Shown here one piece after another: positions 28,860 to 37,469 of a stretch of DNA of 43,217 bases. The stretch spans positions 1 through 43,217 of the forward strand of contig JAQVYQ010000011.1 of the NCBI GenBank assembly GCA_028708575.1. The letters run 5' to 3'. The notes under the pieces were generated by a model. It was not told where the DNA came from. It did not search any database and was given only the letters and a program-made list of their open reading frames with translations. Both the position numbers and the translations under genes were made by a program. The stretch's first letter is position 1. Each line of letters begins with the position of its first letter. This DNA comes from Tissierellia bacterium (GTDB taxonomy: Bacteria; Bacillota; Clostridia; Tissierellales; Tissierellaceae).

Positions 28860-29645
28860 TTAAGTTAATATTCTAATAGTTACTAGATATCGTCCTTTTT
28901 TGCTTATACCTTCATTTGAATATAGAATTGCTCTCCCCAATCCTTTAGTAGATATAGTATCTCCAAAAGATAAATCTTTAGAAGGTTTAGTAATTTTCTG
29001 CCAATTAACTTTTACTTTTCCAGATTTGACAATATTAATGCTTTCCTGCCTTGAAAAGTTATAAGCTGTGCTTAGCACAATATCAAGTCTTAAGGATGTA
29101 ACAAATTTATTAATTTCCTGAAATCTTAAAAGTGGTTCTTTTAAATCATCTTTGCATATTTCAGAGATTGATACATTTTTATTCCCAATCTTTTTGAGGT
29201 TATATAATATAAAATCTCCTAGTTCATCCTTTGTTGTTATATCAGCATAAGTATTATGTACTTGTATATCTCCAATTTTTGTTCTATTAATTCCAATACC
29301 TAATAGTCCACCTAAGAAGTCCTTATGTGAAAGAGCATCAATATCGCAATGAATTCTAAAATAACGAAGTTTAGATATAATTGTTGATTTATCAAAATAA
29401 TAAGGGTATATAAGTATTACTTTTCTTTCACTACTACTTATTCCACCAAATTCAGTATAAGATAAATCATTGAATCTATTAAGAATAGATTTAGCTAAAT
29501 GTCTTTCATAAGGGTCTAAAAAATCTGTAATTTCTAAACTATGATTAAAAAGTGAAATTTCAATTTTATCTAATACTTTTCTCATTGTTATTTGTTTATT
29601 GATATCTTTAATGTGAGACATATAAGATTCTTTGTCTATTACCAT
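28860..29645 (-). CDS. ylmH: YlmH family RNA-binding protein (S4 domain)
   Basis: A 261-aa protein whose C-terminal S4 domain (about 180-245, LRLDIVLSTAYNFSRQESINIVKSG) binds RNA. The N-terminal two thirds form a YlmH-specific region with GGLLGIGINRTKIGDI. In B. subtilis, YlmH associates with the large subunit and can act in the RqcH alanine-tailing pathway in place of RqcP. rqcH is in the same window, which fits. It lies 1 nt after yggT and 13 nt before divIVA, inside the division cluster. Confidence 0.9.
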   Translation of the reverse strand: MVIDKESYMSHIKDINKQITMRKVLDKIEISLFNHSLEITDFLDPYERHLAKSILNRFNDLSYTEFGGISSSERKVILIYPYYFDKSTIISKLRYFRIHCDIDALSHKDFLGGLLGIGINRTKIGDIQVHNTYADITTKDELGDFILYNLKKIGNKNVSISEICKDDLKEPLLRFQEINKFVTSLRLDIVLSTAYNFSRQESINIVKSGKVKVNWQKITKPSKDLSFGDTISTKGLGRAILYSNEGISKKGRYLVTIRILT

Positions 29646-29646
29646 A

Positions 29647-29913
29647 TTAAAATAAGATCCTTAAAATTAAAGAGTATATTAAATTTAACAAGATAATAGC
29701 TATCCAAGGAGAAAAATCAATCATACCTCTATTAAGATTCAATTTATCAAGAATTGTTCTTGCAGGAATCAATACTGGTTCAGTCATCTCATAAATAATT
29801 CCTACTATTACATTATCACGTGAAATTCTAAAAATATTCAGAAATACTCTGATAATAATTAAAATCTCCAAAAGCTTAAAAAATAATTCCAAGGTTTTCA
29901 ATATATTCGTCAT
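29647..29913 (-). CDS. YggT family membrane protein (YlmG)
   Basis: An 88-aa membrane protein with two hydrophobic segments (about 5-25 and 65-85) separated by the family motif EPVLIPARTILDK. YggT/YlmG proteins are linked by position to sepF in Gram-positive bacteria and cyanobacteria and to nucleoid and plastid organisation in plastids; the biochemical role is unknown. It follows sepF by 16 nt. The PWIAIILLN stretch is typical of the second helix. No regulatory signal of its own is visible. Confidence 0.9.
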   Translation of the reverse strand: MTNILKTLELFFKLLEILIIIRVFLNIFRISRDNVIVGIIYEMTEPVLIPARTILDKLNLNRGMIDFSPWIAIILLNLIYSLILRILF

Positions 29914-29929
29914 TAGCTACTCCTTTAAA

Positions 29930-30358
29930 TTACCAAGGGAATATCCCTCTATTCTTTAATTCATCTTTAAGACCATCTATTTCTACATTACTTGGTGCTA
30001 AGATAAATATATCTTTATTAACTTTTTGTATTTTACCCTCTATTGCGTATAATCCACCGTTAACAAAGTCAAATATCTGTTTTTTGATGCCTGGATCTAA
30101 TTGTTCAAAATTAATAACTACAGCTTTTCGTACTTTTAAGTCATCAACAATTGCAGGTGCTTCTTCGTAACTCAATGGTTCATGAATTGTTATCTTCATA
30201 TTAGTATTAGTATGAATATTAACAACTTTATTATTAAACTTTTTTGTTGTTGTAGATAGAGATATGTCTAAATCGTCCTCATCTGTATCTTCTATTATAT
30301 CTTCTTCATAATCATCAATTCCAATAAAATATTTAAACTTGTCTACAAAATTACCCAC
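29930..30358 (-). CDS. sepF: Cell division protein SepF
   Basis: Membrane-binding partner of FtsZ that arranges filaments at the septum. It has an N-terminal amphipathic helix GNFVDKFKYFIGI for membrane binding, an acidic linker (about 15-35) and the globular core that forms rings, with HEPLSYEEAPAIVDDLK, VVINFEQLDPGIKKQIFDFVNGG and FILAPSNVEI. At 142 aa it is full length. The start codon is GTG, with AGGAGGG as ribosome binding site. It lies 11 nt after yggS; ftsZ is not in the window. Confidence 0.96.
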   Translation of the reverse strand: MGNFVDKFKYFIGIDDYEEDIIEDTDEDDLDISLSTTTKKFNNKVVNIHTNTNMKITIHEPLSYEEAPAIVDDLKVRKAVVINFEQLDPGIKKQIFDFVNGGLYAIEGKIQKVNKDIFILAPSNVEIDGLKDELKNRGIFPW

Positions 30359-30369
30359 AATAATCCCTC

Positions 30370-31074
30370 CTAATAATTTCTGCTTCCAAATATTCCAGTT
30401 CCAATCCTGATTAAATTTGCACCTTCTTCTACAGCTATTTCATAATCATTTGTCATACCCATAGATAAATAGTCCATAGATACATTTTCATATTTTCTGA
30501 TAGTTATATCTTTTTTAAAATTTACCATTGTCTTAAATACATTTCTAAGTAATTTTTTATCATCTGTAAAAGGTGCTATAGTCATCAATCCTTTTATCCT
30601 AAGATTAGTAAATTTTTGGATTTCTTCGATGAAAGGTATAACCTCACTTGACTTTAGTCCAAATTTAGTCTCTTCTTCTGCTATATTAATTTGTAGTAAT
30701 GTATTTACGACCATATTGTGTTCTTTTGCTCTCTTATCTATTTCTTTTGCTAAGGATAGTCTATCTAAGGAATGTATTAGCTTAACTTCATTAATTATAT
30801 ATTTTACCTTATTGGATTGTAAATACCCAATCATATGGTAATTAACACTATTACCTAATAAGGGTATCTTTTTTTCCAATTCTTGTACTTTGTTTTCGCC
30901 TATATCGGTAACACCTGCTGCAATTGCTTCCTTAATTATATCAACATCTACAGTTTTTGTAACTGCTATTAATTCAACGTTATCCTTTCTTCCAGACTTT
31001 GTTTTTGCTTCGTTAATTCTATCATTTATGTATAATAAATTGTCCTTAATTGTAATTTTAATCACTTCCTTCAC
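30370..31074 (-). CDS. yggS: YggS family PLP-binding protein (YlmE)
   Basis: Single-domain PLP protein thought to buffer pyridoxal phosphate and amino-acid pools. AVTKTVDVDIIKEAI holds the PLP lysine (in AVTK); GENKVQEL and YHMIGYLQSNK follow, and SMGMTNDYEIAVEEGANLIRIGTGIFG is the C-terminal signature. 234 aa as tracked, from a GTG without a clear ribosome binding site. Family members usually begin just before IKDNL; there the ATT codon at 31054-31056 lies 6 nt after AAGGAAGTG, so the true start may be ATT (or the GTG at 31065). It is followed by sepF. Confidence 0.92.
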   Translation of the reverse strand: MKEVIKITIKDNLLYINDRINEAKTKSGRKDNVELIAVTKTVDVDIIKEAIAAGVTDIGENKVQELEKKIPLLGNSVNYHMIGYLQSNKVKYIINEVKLIHSLDRLSLAKEIDKRAKEHNMVVNTLLQINIAEEETKFGLKSSEVIPFIEEIQKFTNLRIKGLMTIAPFTDDKKLLRNVFKTMVNFKKDITIRKYENVSMDYLSMGMTNDYEIAVEEGANLIRIGTGIFGSRNY

Positions 31075-31079
31075 ATATT

Positions 31080-32360
31080 TTACTTTAATATTTCTCCTTC
31101 TGTAACACTAGAAGGATCTAAGAATAACTCATCATAAAGGTTTATAGTTTTATAAAAGTCTCCATTATCATTGTTTATATACCCATTGCTATTACCTTTA
31201 TCAATATAAGTATATTCTCCTTCTTCACCTAAGATTGAAATCTGTTTAAATAATACAATACCACTAATATCTTTAATAAAAACTCCTTTATTACCTTCTT
31301 TTTCAATTATTACATTGCTAGGGATTTTTAAACCCTCTTTTCTAGAATTTATAATATTAACAACCGGAATTCTTATATTGTAAATTTCATGTAAGTATTT
31401 ACCAAACTTTACAACAATAACAGCTTTTTCATTTGTTATGTTAACAGCGATAATTTTTCCTTCTAATTCAGTTCCATCCTCAAACTCAATTAATATACTT
31501 TCCCCAACTTCATATTCTTTAATATCTTCAAGGTCCTCAATCATTATAGCTAAATACCACTTAAAATTATCTATAATTTTAAAGATTGCTTGTCCTGAAG
31601 AAACAAGGAAATTATTATCAATTTCTTTCTTTATTATAGATTTTGCATTAATTTCGTCTATGAAGAGTTTTTCGTAAGTGTAATTATCAAATTCCTTAGG
31701 GATAAATATTTTTTCATAACCATCTATATGATATGATACAATTCCAGTTTCTCTAGCATTATATTTTTGCATTTTATTATCTAATTGAGCAATAAGTTTA
31801 TCTCTTTCTAACTGTAGGGATGATAAAGATATATCTAAAAGGGTTGCATCTTCTTTATAATCATTGCTTAAGCCTTTTAAATAATCAATATTATATTCTA
31901 TTTCATCATATTTTTTATCGTTAATACTTGTTTGTAAATCATTCATGATGGTTTTTATGCTTTCTTCTTTTCCTTTGTTACTATCATTGATAATTAATGA
32001 TTTACTACCTGTACTTGCTAACCTTTCTATTTTATCATCTATTATATCTATTTCATTTATTATGGATGAATTGTCTTTATTAATATTTATACTAGTTATT
32101 TCTTCTCCAAAAGCTACTCTTTCACCTTCATCTATTAATATACTTAATTGACCACTACTATCTGCATAATAAACAGTTTCATCTTTTATTGTAATTCCTT
32201 GAGCATTTGTTTTACTATACAATGTTCCTATTTCAGGCAATACAGTTTTTTCCTTTGACCCTATACTACTATTTAGTAAATTATATAGAAAATATATTAT
32301 CACTAAAATAAATATAAATAAAATGATTCTGTTTTTAGTATTGCTTTTTTCTTGAGTCAT
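31080..32360 (-). CDS. HlyD-like membrane-anchored adaptor protein
   Basis: A 426-aa protein with a short cytoplasmic start, one membrane helix (about 11-30) and a long external part. The first half-barrel motif DSSGQLSILIDEGERVAFGEEI (about 68-90) and a second half near 205-225 (ETGIVSYHIDG) form a split biotinyl-lipoyl-like domain; a coiled-coil lies between (about 95-200). Beta-rich domains follow to the C-terminus. This is the build of HlyD/RND periplasmic adaptors, yet no ABC or RND transporter is near, and the host appears to lack an outer membrane. It is between the 126-aa membrane protein and yggS and so co-transcribed with division genes. The function is unknown. Confidence 0.72.
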   Translation of the reverse strand: MTQEKSNTKNRIILFIFILVIIYFLYNLLNSSIGSKEKTVLPEIGTLYSKTNAQGITIKDETVYYADSSGQLSILIDEGERVAFGEEITSININKDNSSIINEIDIIDDKIERLASTGSKSLIINDSNKGKEESIKTIMNDLQTSINDKKYDEIEYNIDYLKGLSNDYKEDATLLDISLSSLQLERDKLIAQLDNKMQKYNARETGIVSYHIDGYEKIFIPKEFDNYTYEKLFIDEINAKSIIKKEIDNNFLVSSGQAIFKIIDNFKWYLAIMIEDLEDIKEYEVGESILIEFEDGTELEGKIIAVNITNEKAVIVVKFGKYLHEIYNIRIPVVNIINSRKEGLKIPSNVIIEKEGNKGVFIKDISGIVLFKQISILGEEGEYTYIDKGNSNGYINNDNGDFYKTINLYDELFLDPSSVTEGEILK

Positions 32361-32364
32361 TTGC

Positions 32365-32745
32365 TCACCCTATTTTAGTAAAAAACTTACCGTATTTGCT
32401 AATTATTTTTAGCTGTAAAATATTATCAATTTTTAATCTTAAAACTTTATTAGAATGGGTTACTAAAAGGATACTATTTTCTTTTTTTATAGCACCTATT
32501 AATATACCAATAATACTATTTTTGTATTTAGTAATTACCTTTATTTCATCGCCTGCTTTCAGTCTTGTTCCATCTATAAAAAACTCCTTTAAATCAGTTG
32601 TATCTAAATCATCTTGTGTAACAGATTTTTTATCAATTAGAATTATATTGTTTTTCAAATAAAACTTTTCTTTTAATATTACTAAAATGTAACCTAATAT
32701 GCTAACAATTAATAGCATAATCAAGATTAACATTAATAATTTCAT
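32365..32745 (-). CDS. Small membrane-anchored protein of unknown function
   Basis: A 126-aa protein not recognised. One N-terminal hydrophobic helix (about 1-26, MKLLMLILIMLLIVSILGYI) is followed by a basic stretch KEKFYLKNN and a compact beta-rich C-terminal part (about 50-126) with GTRLKAGDEIKVITKYKN, which has the look of a small barrel. It has no cysteine and no catalytic motif I can name. AAGGAGG precedes the ATG. It is the first gene of the unit that runs through the HlyD-like gene into yggS-sepF-yggT-ylmH-divIVA, and it lies 4 nt from the HlyD-like gene. A joint role of these two in the envelope at division sites is a guess from position. Confidence 0.7.
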   Translation of the reverse strand: MKLLMLILIMLLIVSILGYILVILKEKFYLKNNIILIDKKSVTQDDLDTTDLKEFFIDGTRLKAGDEIKVITKYKNSIIGILIGAIKKENSILLVTHSNKVLRLKIDNILQLKIISKYGKFFTKIG

Positions 32746-32773
32746 TAAAATACCTCCTTAATGCGTTGTATTT

Positions 32774-32803
32774 AGTATATCATAATTCTTTTTAATTTAA
32801 AAC
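32774..32803 (-). promoter_or_regulatory. Candidate promoter of the division cluster
   Basis: On the minus strand TGATATACT (32774-32782) is an extended -10 box about 30 nt before the start codon of the 126-aa gene. The -35 region (TTTTAA at 17 nt) is weak, as is common for extended -10 promoters. It lies after the spoIVA terminator, so a new transcript must begin here. Confidence 0.5.
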
Positions 32804-32846
32804 TAATTTTGATTGTAAGGAAAAAATTAATCATTTTACTTATTAA

Positions 32847-32889
32847 GACAAAAAAAGAAATCGAACTTTTTTCGATTTCTTTTTTTATT
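32847..32889. terminator. Intrinsic terminator after spoIVA
   Basis: AAAAAAGAAATCGAA (32851-32865) pairs with TTCGATTTCTTTTTT (32871-32885) over a 5-nt loop. On either strand the hairpin ends in a run of T, so it can act in both directions; the biologically needed one is the minus strand, ending spoIVA. Confidence 0.8.
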
Positions 32890-32909
32890 AGTTAGATTAA
32901 ATAGTATAT

Positions 32910-34388
32910 CTAGATAATTATACAAATTAAACCACCACTACTATCATTCAAAATCTTTTCAAGAGCTTTTCTTAACTTTTGTCGATATTGTTCAGGTAAT
33001 GTAGTAATCTTTCCATTGAGCTCATCATTTACTAACGAATATAATGATTTACCAAATATCTCTAATTGCCAAACATTATTTGGTTCGTTTTCTATTTCTG
33101 ATAAGAAATAATTAAGTAATTCTTCAGATTGTTTCTCTGTTCCAACAAGAGGGGCTACTTCAGTTGATACGTCAGCACGTAGCAAATGAATTGTTGGAGC
33201 ACTAGCCCTAAGTTTTACACCATATTTATTTCCTTGTTTATAGACCTCTGGAGCGTCTAATTGTAATTCTTCTTGATTAGGACTAACAAGTCCATAACCT
33301 ATCTCTTTAGCATCTACAATAGCTTTTTCTATTCTGTCATACTTCTTTTTAGTTTCAGACAATTTAGTAATTAGACTAAGTATTTGATAATCACCTTGTA
33401 TGTTATAACCTGTCAATTCTTTCAAAATATTATAAAATAAGCCATCTTCAAGATCAATTTTTGATTGAACAACTCCTTCACCAAGTTTTATCTCAAAAAT
33501 ATTGACATCTTTTATTATATCAATATCTGACAACACAGATAGGCAACTATCAACTTGATTTAATTTTTCCAAATTAGATATACTGTCTTTTAAAGAACTC
33601 ATAATATTTTCTCTTATCCAGTGTTTCTTAGGTAGACCTTCAACCCATGGAGGGAGATTAATATTTATTTCTTTTACAGGAAACTCATATAATAATTTTT
33701 CGAATACTTTTTCTACATCTGTAATCTGCATATTTAAACAGTCCATTGTAATGACAGATACTCCATATTTACTTTCAAGACTCTCTCTTAAAGCTAAAGT
33801 ACTGTCTAGATTTGGATTCTTTGAATTAATTATAATAATAAATGGTTTCTCAATCTCTTTTAATTCATTTATTACTCTTTCTTCTGCTTTAATATAATTA
33901 GCTCTATCAATATCAGTTATTGAACCATCAGTAGTTATAACAAAGCCAATTGTTGAGTGATCTTTTATTACTTTTTTAGTTCCAATCTCCGCAGCTTCTT
34001 CAAATGCTATTGGACTATCACTCCAAGGAGTGCTTACCATCCTTGGCATATAATCTTCCTCATGACCTAATGCTCCTTTTACCAGATATCCAACGCAGTC
34101 AACCATTCTTACCTTGAATTTTAGATTTTCGTGTAAAGTTAATTCAACTGCTTCATTTGGTACAAATTTTGGCTCTGTAGTCATTATAGTCCTACCTGAA
34201 CCACTAAGCGGTAGTTCATCTTTTGCACGCTCTTTTTTATGACTGTTTTCCATATTTGGTATAACTAATAGTTCCATGAATCTCTTAATAAAAGTAGATT
34301 TCCCTGTTCGAACAGGCCCTACTATACCAGCATAAATATCTCCATCTGTACGTTCAGTAATATCCTTATATATATCGAAACCTTCCAC
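32910..34388 (-). CDS. spoIVA: Stage IV sporulation protein A, SpoIVA
   Basis: Spore-coat morphogenetic ATPase that polymerises on the forespore surface to found the coat basement layer. The Walker A motif is GPVRTGKST (24-32); VGYLVKGALGHEEDYMPRMV and STPWSDSPIAFEEAAEIGTKKVI are family signatures. The C-terminus ends GGLICIII, the hydrophobic tail that contacts SpoVM at the membrane in B. subtilis. At 492 aa it is full length. The start codon is GTG with AGGGGGG upstream. It stands alone between terminators, as expected for a mother-cell sigma-E gene, but I could not place a convincing sigma-E promoter in the 138-nt upstream gap. Confidence 0.97.
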   Translation of the reverse strand: MEGFDIYKDITERTDGDIYAGIVGPVRTGKSTFIKRFMELLVIPNMENSHKKERAKDELPLSGSGRTIMTTEPKFVPNEAVELTLHENLKFKVRMVDCVGYLVKGALGHEEDYMPRMVSTPWSDSPIAFEEAAEIGTKKVIKDHSTIGFVITTDGSITDIDRANYIKAEERVINELKEIEKPFIIIINSKNPNLDSTLALRESLESKYGVSVITMDCLNMQITDVEKVFEKLLYEFPVKEININLPPWVEGLPKKHWIRENIMSSLKDSISNLEKLNQVDSCLSVLSDIDIIKDVNIFEIKLGEGVVQSKIDLEDGLFYNILKELTGYNIQGDYQILSLITKLSETKKKYDRIEKAIVDAKEIGYGLVSPNQEELQLDAPEVYKQGNKYGVKLRASAPTIHLLRADVSTEVAPLVGTEKQSEELLNYFLSEIENEPNNVWQLEIFGKSLYSLVNDELNGKITTLPEQYRQKLRKALEKILNDSSGGLICIII

Positions 34389-34492
34389 TTTCTTCCCCCC
34401 TAAAGCATAATAACAATACTAATAATATATATACGCTGATTGTTAATAATTATTACAAGCTTTAAGAAGTTTTGTTAATCCTTTATAAAAAT

Positions 34493-34522
34493 TAACAAAT
34501 AAATAGACTTACTATATTTAGC
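34493..34522 (-). terminator. Intrinsic terminator after gpsA
   Basis: On the minus strand TAGACTTGCTA and TAGTAAGTCTA form an 11-bp stem with one G-T pair and a 4-nt loop, followed by TTTATTTG. It lies directly after the gpsA stop codon, and the spoIVA leader follows. Confidence 0.65.
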
Positions 34523-34526
34523 AAGT

Positions 34527-35555
34527 CTACCAATTGTAATTATTATTTATAGCTAAATCTTCCATTTCGTGTTTTTTGTCTCTCCCCATTAATTTTATAA
34601 CAGAGTTCTTTACATCGACGCTATTATAAAGTAGATTATATATTTCTTCAGTTATAGGCATCTCAACACCAAGTTTTTTTGATATTTTATAAGCTGATTT
34701 TGTAGTTTTAACACCTTCTACTACCATGCCAATCTCATTTATTGCGTCATCTAATCTTAAACCTTCTCCTAGGAGTATTCCACATCTTCTATTTCTACTA
34801 TGCATACTTGTACATGTTACTATTAAATCCCCTATCCCAGATAAACCAGTAAATGTATTAGGATTTGCTCCTAGTTTATATCCTAATCTTTCTATTTCAA
34901 TAATACCTCTAGTCATTAATGCAGCTTTAGTATTATCCCCATATTTTAATCCATCAGAAATTCCTGCTCCTAAAGCTATAATATTTTTCAGTGCACCACC
35001 TAATTCTACACCAATTACATCTAGATTTGTATAGACTCTGAATGTTGGTGTTGTAAATAGATCTTGAATTAGTTCAGCTATTTCTTTGTCAATGGATGCA
35101 GAAACTACTGTAGTAGGCATATTTATTGCTACCTCTTCTGCATGAGAGGGACCAGAAAGTGCTACATATTTATTATTTGGAAGTATTTCTTTTACAATTT
35201 CCGAAATTCTCATTAGAGAATCGTTCTCAATTCCTTTAGCAACATTTACAATTATCTGATTATCTTTTACAAAAGCCCTTGCATGATTAAGAGTTTCTCT
35301 TACTCCATGTGTTGGGATTGCAGAAATAATAATTGTTTTCCTATATAATACTTCTTCTAGATTAGTATTTACATTTAAATTTTCTGGAAGTTTAGCATTA
35401 GGAAGATATTTATTGTTAAACCTTGTAGTTTTCATGTCTTCAGCTTGTTTTTCATTTCGAATCCATATATCTGTTTCATAACCCTTATTTGATAGTAAAA
35501 TAGCTAATGCTGTACCCCAACTACCTCCGCCAAGTACGGCTATACTTTTATTCAT
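34527..35555 (-). CDS. gpsA: NAD(P)-dependent glycerol-3-phosphate dehydrogenase GpsA
   Basis: Reduces dihydroxyacetone phosphate to sn-glycerol 3-phosphate, the backbone for phospholipids. LGGGSWGTALAILLSNKG (8-25) is the dinucleotide-binding loop; LSGPSHAEEVA, GALKNIIALGAGISDGL (catalytic Lys) and TCTSMHSRNRRCG follow. At 342 aa it is full length. It starts 4 nt after plsY, which uses its product. The order der-plsY-gpsA is common in Bacillota, and in several of them spoIVA follows, as here. Confidence 0.97.
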   Translation of the reverse strand: MNKSIAVLGGGSWGTALAILLSNKGYETDIWIRNEKQAEDMKTTRFNNKYLPNAKLPENLNVNTNLEEVLYRKTIIISAIPTHGVRETLNHARAFVKDNQIIVNVAKGIENDSLMRISEIVKEILPNNKYVALSGPSHAEEVAINMPTTVVSASIDKEIAELIQDLFTTPTFRVYTNLDVIGVELGGALKNIIALGAGISDGLKYGDNTKAALMTRGIIEIERLGYKLGANPNTFTGLSGIGDLIVTCTSMHSRNRRCGILLGEGLRLDDAINEIGMVVEGVKTTKSAYKISKKLGVEMPITEEIYNLLYNSVDVKNSVIKLMGRDKKHEMEDLAINNNYNW

Positions 35556-35559
35556 TTAA

Positions 35560-36147
35560 TCACCCACCAATCTTATTTTCTTCTCCATTTAATATTCTCT
35601 TTACATTAGATTTATGTTTATAAATCCCTATAATAGCAAATATAATTGTAACTAAAAAGAAATATTTTTCAAATTCTTTTGACAACAATCCATATAATAG
35701 AGGCATTGAAATTAAGAATATAATGGAACCCAAGGAAACAAATTTAGTAATTAAGCTTGCTGCAATACCAAGTATTACAGAAATAAGTCCAATAGGAAAG
35801 TTTAAGACTGCGTAACAACCAATTGTCGTAGATATACCTTTTCCACCTTTAAATCCAAAAAAAGCAGGCCAGTCATGGCCAATTACAACAAAAACAGCAG
35901 CTACTAAACTACCACTGTATCCCATTATAAAATTGCCTAATAGAACAGCAATTATGCCTTTTATAAAGTCCAATAAAAAAGTTAAAACTCCTAATTTTTT
36001 CCCCATTACCCTTACTGCATTTGTAGCACCAGCATTTCCACTACCTGATTTTCTTATATCAATTTTTTTAAAAACTTTACCAATAATATATGCTGATGAG
36101 AAATTCCCTATAAAATATGCAATAATAATAGTCAATAAAGTTTTCAT
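35560..36147 (-). CDS. plsY: Glycerol-3-phosphate acyltransferase PlsY
   Basis: Membrane acyltransferase that acylates glycerol 3-phosphate from acyl-phosphate, giving lysophosphatidic acid. The three family motifs are visible: SGNAGATNAVRVMGKK (about 36-51), HDWPAFFGFKGGKGISTT and the third region with later helices. At 195 aa with five to six membrane segments it is normal. It sits between der and gpsA, supplier of its acceptor. Acyl-phosphate comes from PlsX, not seen here, or from the FakA-like kinase at 5-6.6 kb. Confidence 0.96.
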   Translation of the reverse strand: MKTLLTIIIAYFIGNFSSAYIIGKVFKKIDIRKSGSGNAGATNAVRVMGKKLGVLTFLLDFIKGIIAVLLGNFIMGYSGSLVAAVFVVIGHDWPAFFGFKGGKGISTTIGCYAVLNFPIGLISVILGIAASLITKFVSLGSIIFLISMPLLYGLLSKEFEKYFFLVTIIFAIIGIYKHKSNVKRILNGEENKIGG

Positions 36148-36152
36148 AAATA

Positions 36153-37469
36153 TTACTCACCTTTTTCTCTTAATTCAAATTGTATAGGAACTCCAGAGAA
36201 CCCAAAATGATTCCTTATTTGATTTTCTATATATCTAATATAAGTAAAATGCATTAATTCTTTATCATTTATAAATAATACAAATTTTGGTGGTCTAACA
36301 GATATTTGTGTTCCGTAATAAATTCTACCTCGTCTCCCTTTATCTGAAGGGGGTTGATTCATTAATACAGCTTGATTAATTATATCATTTAACACACCTG
36401 TACTAATTCTTAAATTATAGTTGTTATTTACCACATTAAGCAAATCCAATAGCTTGTTTATTCTTAGACCAGTTATTGCAGAAACAAACACTATAGGAGC
36501 ATAATTAATAAATCCTAAATTTGATCTGATATCTTTTTCAAATTCAAGATATGTTTTATCATCTTTATCTACTATATCCCATTTATTAACAGCTATAATT
36601 ATACCTTTCCCATTGTCATGTGCATATCCAACAACCTTTGAATCTTGCTCAGTTATACCTTCAGTAGCATCTACAACTAAAACACATAAATCAGCTCTGT
36701 CAATTGCAGTAAGAGTTCTTACCACTGAATACCTTTCAACATTTTCATAAATGCTTCTCTTTCTTCTTAGACCGGCAGTGTCAACAAATATATATTCATT
36801 TTCTTTATAAGTAAAGTAGCTATCAATAGAATCCCTTGTAGTTCCAGGTATATCAGTAACTATTAATCTTTCTTCGCCTAATATATAATTTATTATGGAA
36901 GACTTACCAGCATTTGGTTTACCAATGAAAGTCACTCTAACAATGTCATCATTATTCTCTGTTTCCTTGTCTTCAGGGAAATATTCTATTACTCTATCTA
37001 GTAGATCACCGATTCCTAAGGCTTGTTCTGCAGATATTACAATAGGTTCTCCCATGCCTAATTCATAAAATTCATAAATATCATCTGGAGTTGTAGATGT
37101 ATCAATTTTATTACATACAAGTATAACTTCTTTACCAGATTTTCTTAGTATTTCACCTACTTCTCTATCTACACTTGTGAGTCCTTCAAGTCCATCAACA
37201 ACAAATAATATAACATCTGCTGTATCAATAGCAATTTGAGCTTGTTTTTTTATATTTGACATCATTATGTCATCTTTATCAGGTTCAAGACCACCAGTAT
37301 CAATTAATGTAAAATATTTTCCTAACCATTCACCTACAGAATAAATTCTATCCCTAGTTACTCCAGGCGTATCTTCAGTTATTGCAATTCTTCTGCCTAC
37401 TAATCTATTAAATAAAGTTGATTTTCCTACATTTGGTCTACCAACTATACATACTACTGCTCTGTTCAT
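36153..37469 (-). CDS. der: Ribosome biogenesis GTPase Der (EngA)
   Basis: Double GTPase needed for 50S maturation. Two G domains in tandem: [14 protein letters not shown] with DTGG and NKID in the first half, and [14 protein letters not shown] (about 185) with DTAGLRRK and NKWD in the second; a KH-like domain closes the C-terminus ([13 protein letters not shown]). At 438 aa it is full length. The start overlaps the stop of the DUF512 gene by one base (TAATG), so the two are coupled. Confidence 0.97.
   Translation of the reverse strand: MNRAVVCIVGRPNVGKSTLFNRLVGRRIAITEDTPGVTRDRIYSVGEWLGKYFTLIDTGGLEPDKDDIMMSNIKKQAQIAIDTADVILFVVDGLEGLTSVDREVGEILRKSGKEVILVCNKIDTSTTPDDIYEFYELGMGEPIVISAEQALGIGDLLDRVIEYFPEDKETENNDDIVRVTFIGKPNAGKSSIINYILGEERLIVTDIPGTTRDSIDSYFTYKENEYIFVDTAGLRRKRSIYENVERYSVVRTLTAIDRADLCVLVVDATEGITEQDSKVVGYAHDNGKGIIIAVNKWDIVDKDDKTYLEFEKDIRSNLGFINYAPIVFVSAITGLRINKLLDLLNVVNNNYNLRISTGVLNDIINQAVLMNQPPSDKGRRGRIYYGTQISVRPPKFVLFINDKELMHFTYIRYIENQIRNHFGFSGVPIQFELREKGE

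Noticed and set aside
34389-34490. Sigma-E-like promoter for spoIVA (ATAATT and CGTATATAT)
   Set aside because: The spacing is about 12 nt and the -10 deviates from CATAnnnT, so I did not list it as a feature although a mother-cell promoter is expected here.
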